A stretch of DNA of 64,000 nt from Macrostomum hystrix (taxonomy: Eukaryota; Platyhelminthes; Macrostomidae). Position 1 is the first letter of the stretch, and every line of letters starts with the position of its first letter. The stretch spans positions 806,001 to 870,000 of the forward strand of contig CATNEN010000014.1 of the NCBI GenBank assembly GCA_950097015.1, read 5' to 3'. A program made the translations under genes and the position numbers. Under the pieces are notes generated by a model. That model was not told the DNA's origin. It saw only the letters and a program-made list of their open reading frames with translations, and searched no databases. This document shows positions 39,880-50,057 of the stretch, piece after piece.

Positions 39880-41449
39880 GCTCAGCATAATAATTTATAG
39901 TGTCCGAATGGTTGGCTGTTAATGTCGTCATCAAAGATACATCGCTTGTTATCGGCACCTTATAGAGCAATCTTCTTCTGTTGAAATGTGTGAATGTTGT
40001 GGTCCTTAGACTGTAGTTTCACAAATTCATGGGTGGTGCGTTTATTATATAGCAATGCGTCCTTGTATGAAGCTTCATTCAAATCATTTCTGACAACATG
40101 CTTCGCAATTCCCTTTCACTTTTTACTGGAATGCTGGTCACTTTTTACAAAGTAGGACTTGGATCTCAAACCGATAAACTCTGTAATGAGGCTGCCAGCC
40201 GCTTCATCCTGCATTTTTCCTACACTTTTTGATTTGTTGAGTCGCGTACTTGATCACATTTTTGTGTCTTGAAGGACTCTGGATATTCGGATAGGTCATA
40301 TAAATATTTCTGGCTTAGCATGTCCTGATAGACATCCTCAGTCTGTATGTTTAGAATTGGGGAGTCAGTGTCAGTGTAAGGAAGTCTTTCTCTGTCCCCA
40401 TATTGACGCTTTTTGCGATAGAATAATTTATACATCATGCGCTGATACACAAACAGAGATGACACCTCTCTTTAGATGAATCTATAAAGTTGTACGTGTC
40501 TATGTCTGTAAGCAGCTGGATGTACCAGTACGGATTTCGATCCCGTTTCATTTTAAGCAACGATTCCCAACTAGTAGCAGGCAAAGACACATAATGAGCT
40601 GGGTCAAGACCATAAGCAGAGTAGCAGGTCTTTCTGAATGTTTCAAATACATCAGCTAAAAGAAAGACATCAGTTAAAAGATAAATGATATGATAATCAA
40701 GAAAGTTTTGACAGTTAAAATGTTTGAAAACACTCTGAGCAGGCTCATAATCTTCCTCAGAAATCCCAGAGTTTGTTAGCCTCGAAACAAACTTGTCCTT
40801 GGCTGGTAATTGGGTGGCAAAGACATAATGTCCTGTCTCCCATTCATAGGGGTAGAAACATTTCTTTCTAAGAAACTTAAATGACTCTGGGTTAGGGGTT
40901 AGGGAAGCTGCAAGCAACTTGGTATAAGTGCATTGGTCATCGGTGAGATTTTTAATCAAAGCATCGAGACTTGCGATGAAACATCGAGACATCGAGAAAC
41001 TGGAATGAATCTTTGATCTTAATCTTGCCTGAAACAGATTTTATATCAATGCACTTGAACTTTTCTTTGTTCTCTGTGATGTATTCTATTTTAATGCCTG
41101 GTATCATAACCAGCTTCTCAATCAATAAATGATAATCACACCCCCTTTCCTTTGTGAAAGTAAATATTAAGGTCGTTGATGTTTTCCCTTTTTTCAGATT
41201 ACACACAGTTGTTATGCGCTGCTCCTCTAAGTGCATAACATAGTTGTTTTCCTGTGAAGTGATCGTGGTCTCTGACCGTATTGTTTTTCTCATCGCAGGG
41301 TGTTAATAGCCTTCGGCAGATGTAACAATGAGTTGCAGATCTGAAGTTAATTTCATCTTGATCGGACATACTAATTTAAACAGGCTGAATGGCGGAAATC
41401 TTTTTCTGTAATTCCATCATCATGCAAATGAATTGTTCAACAAACAGGT
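39880..41449 (-). pseudogene. Polinton protein-primed DNA polymerase B, C-terminal part, broken
   Basis: Reading from 41449 leftward: a zinc-binding linker with CYICRRLL and VRDHDHFTG (about 41330-41230), the exonuclease end (IDSF-like KIKDSFQFLD), the TPR/palm region (YPYEWETGHYVF, GLDPAHYVSLPATSW) and the catalytic YTDTDS at about 40390-40370, then the conserved C-terminus (EFIGLRSKSY, KGIAKHVV). At least four stops and several frameshifts separate these blocks. It was a replicative polymerase of the family primed by a terminal protein. Confidence 0.75.
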
Positions 41450-41700
41450 TGTAGTGTTTGCTTCGAACTCTTTGTGTGCGCTCCGAACCCTTGTCTGCCC
41501 GTACCCAGAGTACAGTACGCTATCTTTCTCTCCCCACCCCCAAACAGGCGGAGGCATGTTGGGAAGTCTCCCCTCCCGGGAGCAAGGTAAATATAGTGGC
41601 CGCATGGCCGCGGTGAATCACGGCAAGCGAAGCTTAGCCACTACGAGGCTTCTCACGGACACACACTGTTCAGCTTTCTTATTTGGAGTCCGACTCCACA
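41450..41700 (+). repeat. 5' LTR of the outer gypsy element
   Basis: TGTAGTG...TCCACA, 251 bp. Differs from the 3' LTR by one C/A and one C/T. Confidence 0.9.
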
Positions 41701-41701
41701 G

Positions 41702-41715
41702 TGGCGACGAGGATG
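41702..41715 (+). other. Primer-binding site containing the gag start codon
   Basis: tggcgacgaggatg, one base after the LTR. From memory it complements the 3' end of animal tRNA-Ser(GCU), ...CATCCTCGTCGCCA. The final atg (41713-41715) is the first ATG of gag. Confidence 0.6.
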
Positions 41716-42396
41716 TCTAGCATCGGCACAGTCGAGCCTTTCGAGGAGGGAAAAGACTGGTGCGCCTACGAGGAGCGCGTCGCCCTGTACATGACCGTCA
41801 ACAGGATCAAGGGGGAGGACCAGAAGAAGGCTGTTTTTCTCACTCTGATCGGCCGCCAATGCTACGCCATTCTCCGGAACCTGTGCTCGCCTGCAAAGCC
41901 TACGGACCTGGACTACGAGGAGCTGGTCAAGCGACTCAAGGAGCACTTCCAGCCTAAGAAGCCGGTCATCGCCGAGCGGTTTCGCTTCTACAAGCGGACC
42001 CAGGGGGACGGAGAGTCCGCAGCTCAGTTCCTGGCCGCCCTCAGGAACCTGGCGGAGACCTGCGACTTCGCCACCTTCCTGGAGGATGCCCTGCGCGACT
42101 GCTTCGTCTGCGGACTCCGGGAGCCGCAAGTGCAGAAGCGGCTGCTGACCGTCAGCACTCTGACGCTCGACAAGGCGAAGGAGATCGCTCAGGCAGCAGA
42201 GGCGGAGGCCAACAGCTGGCGGGCCAGGCCGGAGGTCAACCAGGTAGGAGAGGCCCCGCCACCGCGGCGGCCCTGCATGCGCTGCGGCTCCAGGCAGCAC
42301 CTATCCTCCGAGTGCCCGCATAGGAACACCAAGTGCCACGCCTGCGGCAAGCTGGGACACCTGAAGGCCGTCTGTCTGTCCAGCCAGAAGGCCAGC
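41713..42396 (+). CDS. Gag of the outer gypsy element (interrupted)
   Basis: About 228 codons before the second element inserts. An N-terminal capsid-like region (retrotransposon Gag fold, with FLTLIGRQCYAILRNL and LKEHFQPKKP) is followed by two CCHC zinc knuckles: CMRCGSRQHLSSEC and CHACGKLGHLKAVC. The frame is also open back into the LTR through non-ATG codons, but the ATG at 41713 is the first. The frame continues on the far side of the inserted element at 47037. Confidence 0.85.
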
Positions 42397-42555
42397 TGTT
42401 GTGAATGCACATTTGCTCATAGTGTACTTATGTAATCAATGTACATGTGAGGTTCAATAATATATATACACGGCTCTCGCTACGCGAGAGAGCACCCTCA
42501 CCCTTGGTTAACTGGACTTGGCCTCGCCTCGCTTATTTGGCTAGCAGCCACAACA
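42397..42555 (+). repeat. 5' LTR of the inner gypsy element
   Basis: TGTTGTG...CACAACA, only 159 bp. A ctctcgctacgcgagag hairpin lies in the middle at about 42473-42489. A TGG-starting PBS candidate follows at 42557. Confidence 0.9.
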
Positions 42556-42698
42556 CTGGCATCGCAAGCAGGGGTTAGAGCAAACCCCCCAAACCAGCGC
42601 AGACCAGCAAATCAACTCACGGCAGCCAGGCCCACTAAGCGACTTTCGCACTCATACGGCACTCACAACTGCAAGTCAGCCAGTTGAGCCAATCGGAA

Positions 42699-45518
42699 AT
42701 GGGTAGCACTGAGAATGCCACAGCGCCAGCACTACGCCTGAACCTCAGAGAACCTCCACCATTTCTGGACAACCCAGGAACACCTGCAGTTTCGTGGGAA
42801 ATCTGGGCCGCTGAGTTTGACACCTACCTGCTAGCATCCGGAATCGATAGCCTGCAAGAAGCCAGGAAGATTGCGCTGCTCACCCACTGCCTTGGGCGCG
42901 AAGGAGTACGAATCTACCGGACTCTCTCGGCTGACCAGGAAACAGCTCCGACAACACTAGCAGCGGCATGCGATCTCCTGAAGCAGCACTTCCAGCCAGC
43001 AGTGAGCGTGTATGCCAAGAGGCACGAATTCCGGAAGTGCGTCCAGCGAAGCGCCGAAGGTGTGCAAGCCTTTGTGGCAAATCTGCGCCATGCCGCCAAG
43101 GACTGCCAGTTTGGAGTCCTCCATGACGACCTCATCCTGGACCAGCTGATCTTTGGCACCTCGTCCTCAAAGGTGCGCGAAAGACTCCTACTTGAGAAGG
43201 AGCTCACGCTGGGCGGGGCAATCCAAATTGCAGCCCAGGTGGAAATGGCGGTCCACAGTGAGAAGTCGCTGACTGGCAAGACAGCAGCCGACGACAGCAT
43301 CAAGAAGATCAACTTTAAGAGAGCTTCCTACGACGCCAAGCAGCGCCAGACGGGTCAGCAGAACCAGTTCTGCTGCTCGCACTGCGGCCAGCGAGGCCAC
43401 CGCACAGGCAGTGATCCGCGCTGTGCGGCACGAGGCAAGGCGTGCACGAAGTGCGGGAGGCTCAACCACTTCGCCAAGGTGTGCAAGAGCAGCACGACGG
43501 CACCGACCTCAGGCCAAAAGAAGATTCAAGGCGTCGAGATAGACAGCTCCAGACAGCAGAGTATCTTCGCTGTCGGGTCGAGCCACAAAGGCCAATACAA
43601 GAGGGCCAGCATAAGAATCAATGGTCACAGCATCCCGTTACTGGTGGACACAGCCGCCAAAGTCTCCATCCTCAGCATGGAGACAAGCCGCAAAATCTTC
43701 GGATCTAAAATTCCTCTGCGCCCGTGCGACAAGAAGCTGCTTTCCTACAACGGCTCCAGTATCAGCGTCGCCGGCGAGATCGATGCCAGGGTCGAGTTCG
43801 ACGGCGTTCAGCTTCCGTTGTTCACCTTCACAATTGTGATGGACGGCGACGACCTGATGGGCATCGACCTGATGGACAAACTCGACTGCAAGGTCCTCGA
43901 ACCTTCCGGCCATCAAATCTTCACTATTAGCTCGGGTAACGAGGCTTCAGGTATGCCACCTATGCCAGATTGGATTCCTGCCAAGTACCACACTTTAGGC
44001 ACCGGTCTCGGCGAGATCAAGGGCTTCTGCCACCGCCCCAGGGTAGACCCGACCGTGCCGCCGGTAGCCCAGCGGATGCGCCGGCTGCTGCTCGCTCTGC
44101 GCCAAGAGTGTGCTGCGGAGATCCATCGCTGGAAGGAAGAAGGCATCATCGAGCGCGCCGAAGGCGACGTTCCTGATTGGCAATCGAATGTCACTTGCGC
44201 CAGGAAGTCTGACGGGAAGCTTCGCCTCTGCGTCGATCTGCGCAGTGTCAACAAGGCGATTGTCCCAGACTCGATGTCACTGCCAACATTCGCCGACCTA
44301 GTTACCGAGTTTTCCAACTCCAAGTGGTTCTCGCGGATTGATCTCAACCAGTCGTACCTGCAACTGCCGCTGCACGAAGACGCCAAGAACCTGACCTGCT
44401 TCCACACAGAATCCGGCCTGTACCGATTCAAGCGAATGCCATTCGGAATCAGCTCAGCTCCGGCGGCCTTCCAGAAGGTCGTCGGCAAGATCCTGGAAGG
44501 CATCGACGGCGTCATGCACTATCAAGATGACATCGCGGTGCACGCGGCAACGGAAGCCGAGCATGACAAACGCCTTTTCCGAGTCCTGGACAAGCTGCTG
44601 CATCACCGAGTCACCATCAACCTCAAGAAGTGCGTTTTCAAGGTTCCAGAGATCCAGTTCGTCGGACATCGGATCAGCGCCACCGGCATCCAGCCGCTTC
44701 AGTCCCACGCTGAGTCAGTAGAGCAACTCAAGGCACCGACGAACGCGTCCGAGCTTGCTTCCTTCCTCGGTTTCGCAAAGTTTCTCCAGTTCTACATCAA
44801 GAACCTGTCGCATGTCGCCGAGCCGCTGACAGCACTCCTGCGCAAGGATGTGCCCTGGAACTGGGACAAGAAGTGCGAGGCAGCCTTCAGTGAGGTCAAG
44901 CGGCTCATCTCATCCGCGCCGTGCCTAAAATTCTTCGATCAGAGCCACGAAACAGTCGTCTCGTGTGACAGCAGCGACGTCGCCCTGGGCGCTACTCTGG
45001 GCCAAATTGACGAGCGGGGACAACTTCGTCCAGTCGCCTTCGCCTCGCGCGCTCTGTCCGACACCGAGCGCCGTTACTCCGCGACGGAGAAGGAGGCCCT
45101 GGCCTGCGTCTGGAGCTGCGAGCACTGGCACCTTCTGCTGTACGGCCGGAAGTTCAAGCTGCTGACCGACCACCAGGCTCTGACCACCCTGCTATCAGCA
45201 CGCGGAAGCGGCCAGCGGCCTCTTCGGCTTCAACGCTGGTGTGAGCGACTCTTCGTCTACGATTTTGACATCGAGTACGTTCCTGGTAAGCTAAACGTCC
45301 AACCTGACTTTCTGTCCCGCTACGGCTACGATCGTAAAAAGATCGGCCAAGAATCGATTGATCAACGTCAAACTGAGTCAGACATCAACCTAGTGCTTGC
45401 CAGGAGCTCCGAGCCTATTTCAGTTGCTCAGCTCGCCGAGGCCACAGCTAGCGATGACCAACTGCAGCGAGTCGTTTCGTGCTCAACGGATGGCCTACCG
45501 AGACTCCTAGCGACCTGA
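42699..45518 (+). CDS. Gag-protease-reverse transcriptase-RNase H polyprotein, inner gypsy
   Basis: 939 codons from the ATG at 42699 (the frame is open a few codons upstream). Order: Gag with two zinc knuckles (CSHCGQRGH... and CTKCGRLNHFAKVC, about 225-265); aspartic protease with VDTAAKVSIL, in which the usual DTGA is DTAA; RT with LCVDLRSVNKAI, SRIDLNQSYLQLPL and the catalytic YQDD in place of the common YIDD; and RNase H with SCDSSDVALGATL and DHQAL. It makes the capsid and the cDNA. It ends in a stop at 45516-45518, just as the integrase frame begins at -1. Confidence 0.9.
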   Translation: MGSTENATAPALRLNLREPPPFLDNPGTPAVSWEIWAAEFDTYLLASGIDSLQEARKIALLTHCLGREGVRIYRTLSADQETAPTTLAAACDLLKQHFQPAVSVYAKRHEFRKCVQRSAEGVQAFVANLRHAAKDCQFGVLHDDLILDQLIFGTSSSKVRERLLLEKELTLGGAIQIAAQVEMAVHSEKSLTGKTAADDSIKKINFKRASYDAKQRQTGQQNQFCCSHCGQRGHRTGSDPRCAARGKACTKCGRLNHFAKVCKSSTTAPTSGQKKIQGVEIDSSRQQSIFAVGSSHKGQYKRASIRINGHSIPLLVDTAAKVSILSMETSRKIFGSKIPLRPCDKKLLSYNGSSISVAGEIDARVEFDGVQLPLFTFTIVMDGDDLMGIDLMDKLDCKVLEPSGHQIFTISSGNEASGMPPMPDWIPAKYHTLGTGLGEIKGFCHRPRVDPTVPPVAQRMRRLLLALRQECAAEIHRWKEEGIIERAEGDVPDWQSNVTCARKSDGKLRLCVDLRSVNKAIVPDSMSLPTFADLVTEFSNSKWFSRIDLNQSYLQLPLHEDAKNLTCFHTESGLYRFKRMPFGISSAPAAFQKVVGKILEGIDGVMHYQDDIAVHAATEAEHDKRLFRVLDKLLHHRVTINLKKCVFKVPEIQFVGHRISATGIQPLQSHAESVEQLKAPTNASELASFLGFAKFLQFYIKNLSHVAEPLTALLRKDVPWNWDKKCEAAFSEVKRLISSAPCLKFFDQSHETVVSCDSSDVALGATLGQIDERGQLRPVAFASRALSDTERRYSATEKEALACVWSCEHWHLLLYGRKFKLLTDHQALTTLLSARGSGQRPLRLQRWCERLFVYDFDIEYVPGKLNVQPDFLSRYGYDRKKIGQESIDQRQTESDINLVLARSSEPISVAQLAEATASDDQLQRVVSCSTDGLPRLLAT

Positions 45519-46738
45519 AGGGTTTCCATCAGGTGCAGCACGAGCTCTGCCTGTGGAACGACGGGCGCTGTCTGGCGAGAGGCAGCCGTGCGGTCATCCC
45601 AGCCTCACTCCGCGACCTGGTGTTGACGGAGGCGCATCAAGGGCATCTCGGCGTGGCGAAGGTCAAGGCGCGATGCCGCGAAACTGTCTGGTGGCCGCGC
45701 ATTGACAGCGACGTGGAGACATTCGTGAGGAACTGCAGTGCCTGCATTCTGTCGGAGAAGGCGTTCAAGCCGATCAAGGTGCCCTGGTCAACCACGGAAC
45801 TACCAGCCGGCCCGTGGAGACAGCTCCAAGTCGACATCGTCGGAGAGCTCCCGGCAACCGAAGCGCCAAATTCGCACAGATTCCTCATCGTAGTCCACGA
45901 CCTCTACTCCAAGTGGCCCGAGATCATCGCGTCTTCATCCGTAACCTCTACTGCCTGCATCGAGGCCCTTCGCAGCCTGTTCGTCCGCTGGGGCCTGCCA
46001 GACGAGATCACAACTGACAACGGACCACAATTCGTGTCGAGCGAGTTCACGGACTTCCTCAGCTCACTTGGCATCAAGCATCGCCGGACTCCATTCTATT
46101 GTCCGCAGCAGAACGGCGGAGTCGAAAGGTTCAACGGCTTCATCAAGTCTTCTCTACGAGCCCTGTTGGCCGACGGCGTGGCCATGAAGCAAGCTGTGCA
46201 GGAACTCCTGCTAGCGTATCGATCGGCTGAACACGCGCTGACCAAGAAGACCCCGGCCGAGATGATGCTAGGGCGGAAGCTTCGCCTGCATCTTGACCGG
46301 CTTCAACCGGCCGAGCCTGAGTCCGCGCCCAGCCAGGCGCTGCGGCGCACCGTCCAGGAACAACAGCAGCGAGCCGAAAGTCGCCGGAAACCTTCCAAGC
46401 AGAATCAGCAACCGCGGAGCGCCGCATTGACCGTCGGCAGTCGTGTCCGCGTACGCCGACCGAAGAAAAGCAAACTCGGCAGCGGCATCTCCGAGCCGAT
46501 GACGGTCGTCGGTCGCAACGGCAACACACTGACGCTAACCGATGGCAGTCGCTGGCACATCAGCCGCTGCATCCCAGACAACCGCCGCGGCTGGTGCGAC
46601 GATGACGGTGACGGTGAGCTGCCACCCCAGCCAGCGGGTGCGCCGACAAGCCCAGCGCCACCAATGCCACCGCTGCGTCGTTCTGAGAGGCATCGTGCAC
46701 CGCCTCAATGGTTCGGCAGTGTCGTGACCCACGATTGA
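45479..46738 (+). CDS. Integrase, inner gypsy (-1 frame)
   Basis: The frame is open from at least 45479 and overlaps the preceding ORF by 40 bases. There is no good ATG near its start, so it must be reached by a -1 shift or it marks a recent indel. It has an HHCC zinc domain (AHQGHLG ... CSAC), the DDE core (QVDIVGEL, TTDNGPQF, NGGVERFNG) and a basic C-terminal domain. All catalytic residues are present. It inserts the element cDNA into chromosomes. Confidence 0.9.
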   Translation: MLNGWPTETPSDLKGFHQVQHELCLWNDGRCLARGSRAVIPASLRDLVLTEAHQGHLGVAKVKARCRETVWWPRIDSDVETFVRNCSACILSEKAFKPIKVPWSTTELPAGPWRQLQVDIVGELPATEAPNSHRFLIVVHDLYSKWPEIIASSSVTSTACIEALRSLFVRWGLPDEITTDNGPQFVSSEFTDFLSSLGIKHRRTPFYCPQQNGGVERFNGFIKSSLRALLADGVAMKQAVQELLLAYRSAEHALTKKTPAEMMLGRKLRLHLDRLQPAEPESAPSQALRRTVQEQQQRAESRRKPSKQNQQPRSAALTVGSRVRVRRPKKSKLGSGISEPMTVVGRNGNTLTLTDGSRWHISRCIPDNRRGWCDDDGDGELPPQPAGAPTSPAPPMPPLRRSERHRAPPQWFGSVVTHD

Positions 46739-46858
46739 GTGTGAACCGACATGTGACTCAAGTGACTGTTGTGGAGAGAGCAATCGAGAGCTACCGATAC
46801 GAACTGATTAAATGCATGTCTCAAACTATGCCATCCCGCCCGTTGCCTGTCACCTCTT

Positions 46859-46872
46859 TGGAGGGGGGATGA
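46859..46872 (+). other. Polypurine tract, inner gypsy
   Basis: ggaggggggatga directly before the 3' LTR; primes plus-strand synthesis. Confidence 0.75.
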
Positions 46873-47031
46873 TGTTGTGAATGCACATTTGCTCATAGTG
46901 TACTTATGTAATCAATGTACATGTGAGGTTCAATAATATATATACACGGCTCTCGCTACGCGAGAGAGCACCCTCACCCTTGGTTAACTGGACTTGGCCT
47001 CGCCTCGCTTATTTGGCTAGCAGCCACAACA
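46873..47031 (+). repeat. 3' LTR of the inner gypsy element
   Basis: 159 bp, identical to the 5' LTR by eye over its whole length. Confidence 0.95.
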
Positions 47032-47036
47032 CCAGC

Positions 47037-48812
47037 GCCGGGGCAGCTTCGAGCAGTCAAAGGGGTGGCTCGAAATTCAGCGGCTCCAAGAGCCGGAAGT
47101 CCATCCGGGCTGTCAACAGAGGTGGGAGCGAGGTGCACAGCAGCAGCGACAGCGAGGACTTGGAGGTGACGTGGGTCTCCCAGGTGAGCCCACTGATGGG
47201 CCGGAACTGGCTCAGGGGCATCCGGCTGGACTGGAAGGAGATCTTCGCGATCAGCAGCCCAACGGTGCCGGCCACCACCTCCAGCCTCGCCACGCCGCCA
47301 GAACTGGACGGCCTGCTGCAGGAGTTCGCAGATGCGTTCCAGCCGGGCTTGGGTAACTTCACACGGCACAGCGTGAAGCTACGGCTGCAGGAGGACGCTC
47401 AGCCGAGGTTCTGCAAGGCCCGGCCTGTCCCGTACGCTCTGAAGTCCAAGATCGAGGCAGAGCTGCAACGGATGCAGGAGGCGGGGGTTGTCGAGCCGGT
47501 GCTGCACAGCGACTGGGCGACACCGGTGGTGCCCGTCAGCAAGCCAAACGGGGCCCTTAGGCTGTGCGGTGACTACAAGGTCACGCTGAACCCACAGCTG
47601 AAGACCGACAACTACCCAATGCCGACGCCAGAAGAACTCTACGACGCGGTCGGCGGCGGCAGGATCTTCTCCAAGCTGGACCTGTTTGAGTGCTACCTGC
47701 AGTTTCCGCTGGACCAGGCCAGCCAGGACCTGACCACCATCAACACCCACAAGGTCTTGTTCCGGTTCAAGCGACTGCCGTACGGGGTCAGCTCAGCGCC
47801 AGCGCTCTGCCAGCAGATCATGGAATCCGTGCTTCAGGGCACCAGCTCGACGTGTTGCAGGATCGACGACATCCTGGTGGCCGGCAAGGGCACGGCCGAT
47901 CACCTCAACAACCTGCGGGAGGTGCTGAGCCGCCTGCGCAGCGCGGGCCTCCGACTCAAAGTGGAGAAGTGCCGGTTCTTCGAGAGCGAGGTGGAGTACC
48001 TTGGCTCACTCATTAGCGTTGAGGGGGTCCGGAAGAGCCCCAAGAAGGTCGAGGCCATCAGGGCCAGCCCGAAGCCAGCCACCGTGTCCGAGCTGCGGTC
48101 GTTCCTCGGCCTGGCCAACTATTACGCCAAGCACGTCGCCAACTTCTCTACGAAAGCGGCCCCGCTGTACGAACTCCTCCGAAAGGACACCGCGTGGGAC
48201 TGGACCGCGCGCCAGCAGTCAGCCTGGGAGGCACTGAAAGAGGCCCTCTCGTCGGACACCGTTCTGACCTGCTACAACCCTGACTGGCCGCTGGTGCTGG
48301 CCGTGGACGCCTCCTCTGTTGGCATCGGAGCCGTTATCTCCCACGTGGCGCCCGACGGAACTGAGAAACCGATCGCCTTCGCCTCCAGGAGCCTGAATGC
48401 TGCGGAGAAGAACTACGCCCAGATCGAGAAGGAGGCGCTGGCGATCATCTTCGGCGTCAAGAAATTTCACAATTACATTTACGGCCAGAAGATCACTATC
48501 ATCACCGACCACCAGCCGCTGACGAGCATCTTCGGCCCGAAAACCGGCGTCTCGGCGACGGCGGCAGCGCGCCTGCAGCGGTGGGCACTCACCCTGGCCG
48601 CTTACGACTACGACATCAGCTATAGGAACACAAGCCACCACGGCAACGCGGACTTTCTGTCGAGGCTACCCCTAGCGACCAAGGCGGAGTCAGCGGACCC
48701 AAGCGGCATGTGCTGGACCGACGAAGAGCGGCCAGGTAGCGAGGACTGGCCGCTGCTGGCCAGGGACATCGCCAGAGCCAGCCGCCGCGACGTCGACCTG
48801 CAGAAGGTTTAG
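47037..48812 (+). CDS. Gag end, reverse transcriptase and RNase H of the outer gypsy element
   Basis: Resumes the outer gag frame after the inner element. A Ser/Arg-rich linker leads to GRNWLRGIRLDW, the end of a retroviral-type protease, but the protease body with its DTG motif is missing, so an internal deletion is likely. RT has KPNGALRLCGDYKVTLN, SKLDLFECYLQFPL and CRIDDILVAG. RNase H has AVDASSVGIGAV and DHQPL. The frame ends at a TAG (48810-48812). The same frame continues directly into integrase, so one nonsense change separates them. Confidence 0.85.
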   Translation, partial: AGAASSSQRGGSKFSGSKSRKSIRAVNRGGSEVHSSSDSEDLEVTWVSQVSPLMGRNWLRGIRLDWKEIFAISSPTVPATTSSLATPPELDGLLQEFADAFQPGLGNFTRHSVKLRLQEDAQPRFCKARPVPYALKSKIEAELQRMQEAGVVEPVLHSDWATPVVPVSKPNGALRLCGDYKVTLNPQLKTDNYPMPTPEELYDAVGGGRIFSKLDLFECYLQFPLDQASQDLTTINTHKVLFRFKRLPYGVSSAPALCQQIMESVLQGTSSTCCRIDDILVAGKGTADHLNNLREVLSRLRSAGLRLKVEKCRFFESEVEYLGSLISVEGVRKSPKKVEAIRASPKPATVSELRSFLGLANYYAKHVANFSTKAAPLYELLRKDTAWDWTARQQSAWEALKEALSSDTVLTCYNPDWPLVLAVDASSVGIGAVISHVAPDGTEKPIAFASRSLNAAEKNYAQIEKEALAIIFGVKKFHNYIYGQKITIITDHQPLTSIFGPKTGVSATAAARLQRWALTLAAYDYDISYRNTSHHGNADFLSRLPLATKAESADPSGMCWTDEERPGSEDWPLLARDIARASRRDVDLQKV

Positions 48813-50024
48813 CGGTTCATACAGGATGACTGGCCGCGCACCTGGCGCGCCTCCCAGGAGCCGTACCACCGACGGCGGCACGAGCTCAGCCTGGAGGATG
48901 GCTGCCTGCTGTGGGGTTCGCGGCTTGTCATTCCCCCAGCCCTGCGGCCTCGAGTGCTGCAGGAGTTGCACACGGATCACACTGGAGTCGTCAGAATGAA
49001 GTCGGTGGCGCGCAGCTTCGTGTGGTGGCCCGGCCTGGACCAGGACATCGAGCGGACGGCCAGCGCCTGCAGCCAGTGCCAACAGACGCGACCGGAGATG
49101 AAAGCGCCGCTACACCCCTGGATCTGGCCGGACCAGCCGTGGGAGCGGATCCACGTGGATTTTGCGGGTCCCATGGAAGGCCAGATTTACCTCCTGGTGG
49201 TGGACGCGCATTCCAAGTGGCCGCACGTGGAGCGAGTCGGTGGCCAGACGAGCGCCGAAGTCGTCAAGCGGCTTCGGCGACTGTTTGCGCAGTGGGGGCT
49301 GCCACGCCAGATCGTGTCCGACAACGGACCGGCATTTGCTAGTGCGGAGTTCCACGACTTCTGCAAGAGCAACGGCATCCAGCATATCCGCAGCAGCCCG
49401 TACCACCCGAAGACCAACGGCTTGGTGGAGCGCCTGGTAGGCAGCTTCAAGCGGGCCATGAAGTCCAGCCGGGAGGACGCGGGGGATGCCGACAGACGGC
49501 TGCAGAACTGGCTGCTCGGCTACCGCGCTACGGAACACCCGACCACTGGCCGGGCCCCGGCACAGCTCCTGCTCGGCCGCGGTCTGCGCACCCGCATGGA
49601 CCTGATGCGGCCATCGACTCGAGACCGAGTGCTGCGGGCCCAGGCCACGCAGAAGCAGCTCCACGACCGCACAGCTCGCCACGCCGACTACCTACCGGAC
49701 CAGGTGTGGGCCCGAGACTACCGCCGCGGCGCCGAACGGTGGGCGGAGGGCCGGGTTGCAGAGCAGACCGGGCTGCTCAGCAACCGAGTGGAGACCAACG
49801 ACGGCGTCATCGAGCGGCGGCAAGCCGATCAGCTGCGGCCGCGAATTCCACAGGAGCAGCCTGCAGGCGTCGCCGATGTGACAGCTGACAGAACCGGCGA
49901 AATGGAGGCCGCCGACATTGGTGCGGAGGCCGGCGGGTTGCTGCCGGCGCGTCAGTCACTGCGGACGCGGCAAGAGCCGGACCGGTTGCTGTACACTGAG
50001 CTGTGGACTCCGAGAATGAACTAA
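48813..50024 (+). CDS. Integrase of the outer gypsy element, after an in-frame stop
   Basis: Same frame as the upstream RT-RNase H, separated by one TAG. HHCC zinc domain (LHTDHTG ... CSQC), catalytic core (HVDFAGPM, VSDNGPAF, TNGLVERLVG) and a C-terminal basic domain. All catalytic residues are present. No ATG precedes the zinc domain, so it depended on the polyprotein. Confidence 0.85.
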   Translation, partial: RFIQDDWPRTWRASQEPYHRRRHELSLEDGCLLWGSRLVIPPALRPRVLQELHTDHTGVVRMKSVARSFVWWPGLDQDIERTASACSQCQQTRPEMKAPLHPWIWPDQPWERIHVDFAGPMEGQIYLLVVDAHSKWPHVERVGGQTSAEVVKRLRRLFAQWGLPRQIVSDNGPAFASAEFHDFCKSNGIQHIRSSPYHPKTNGLVERLVGSFKRAMKSSREDAGDADRRLQNWLLGYRATEHPTTGRAPAQLLLGRGLRTRMDLMRPSTRDRVLRAQATQKQLHDRTARHADYLPDQVWARDYRRGAERWAEGRVAEQTGLLSNRVETNDGVIERRQADQLRPRIPQEQPAGVADVTADRTGEMEAADIGAEAGGLLPARQSLRTRQEPDRLLYTELWTPRMN

Positions 50025-50042
50025 AAACTGCGGCCATTCTTG

Positions 50043-50057
50043 CGGGAGGGGGAAAAC
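50043..50057 (+). other. Polypurine tract, outer gypsy
   Basis: cgggagggggaaaac directly before the 3' LTR. Confidence 0.75.

Larger units (their letters stand above)
42392..47036 (+). mobile_element. Inner Ty3/gypsy retrotransposon (young)
   Basis: Identical 159-bp LTRs at 42397-42555 and 46873-47031, and a perfect 5-bp duplication ccagc (42392-42396, 47032-47036). Identical LTRs indicate a very recent insertion. It is in the same orientation as its host element. The only visible lesion is a -1 shift between RNase H and integrase. Confidence 0.95.
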
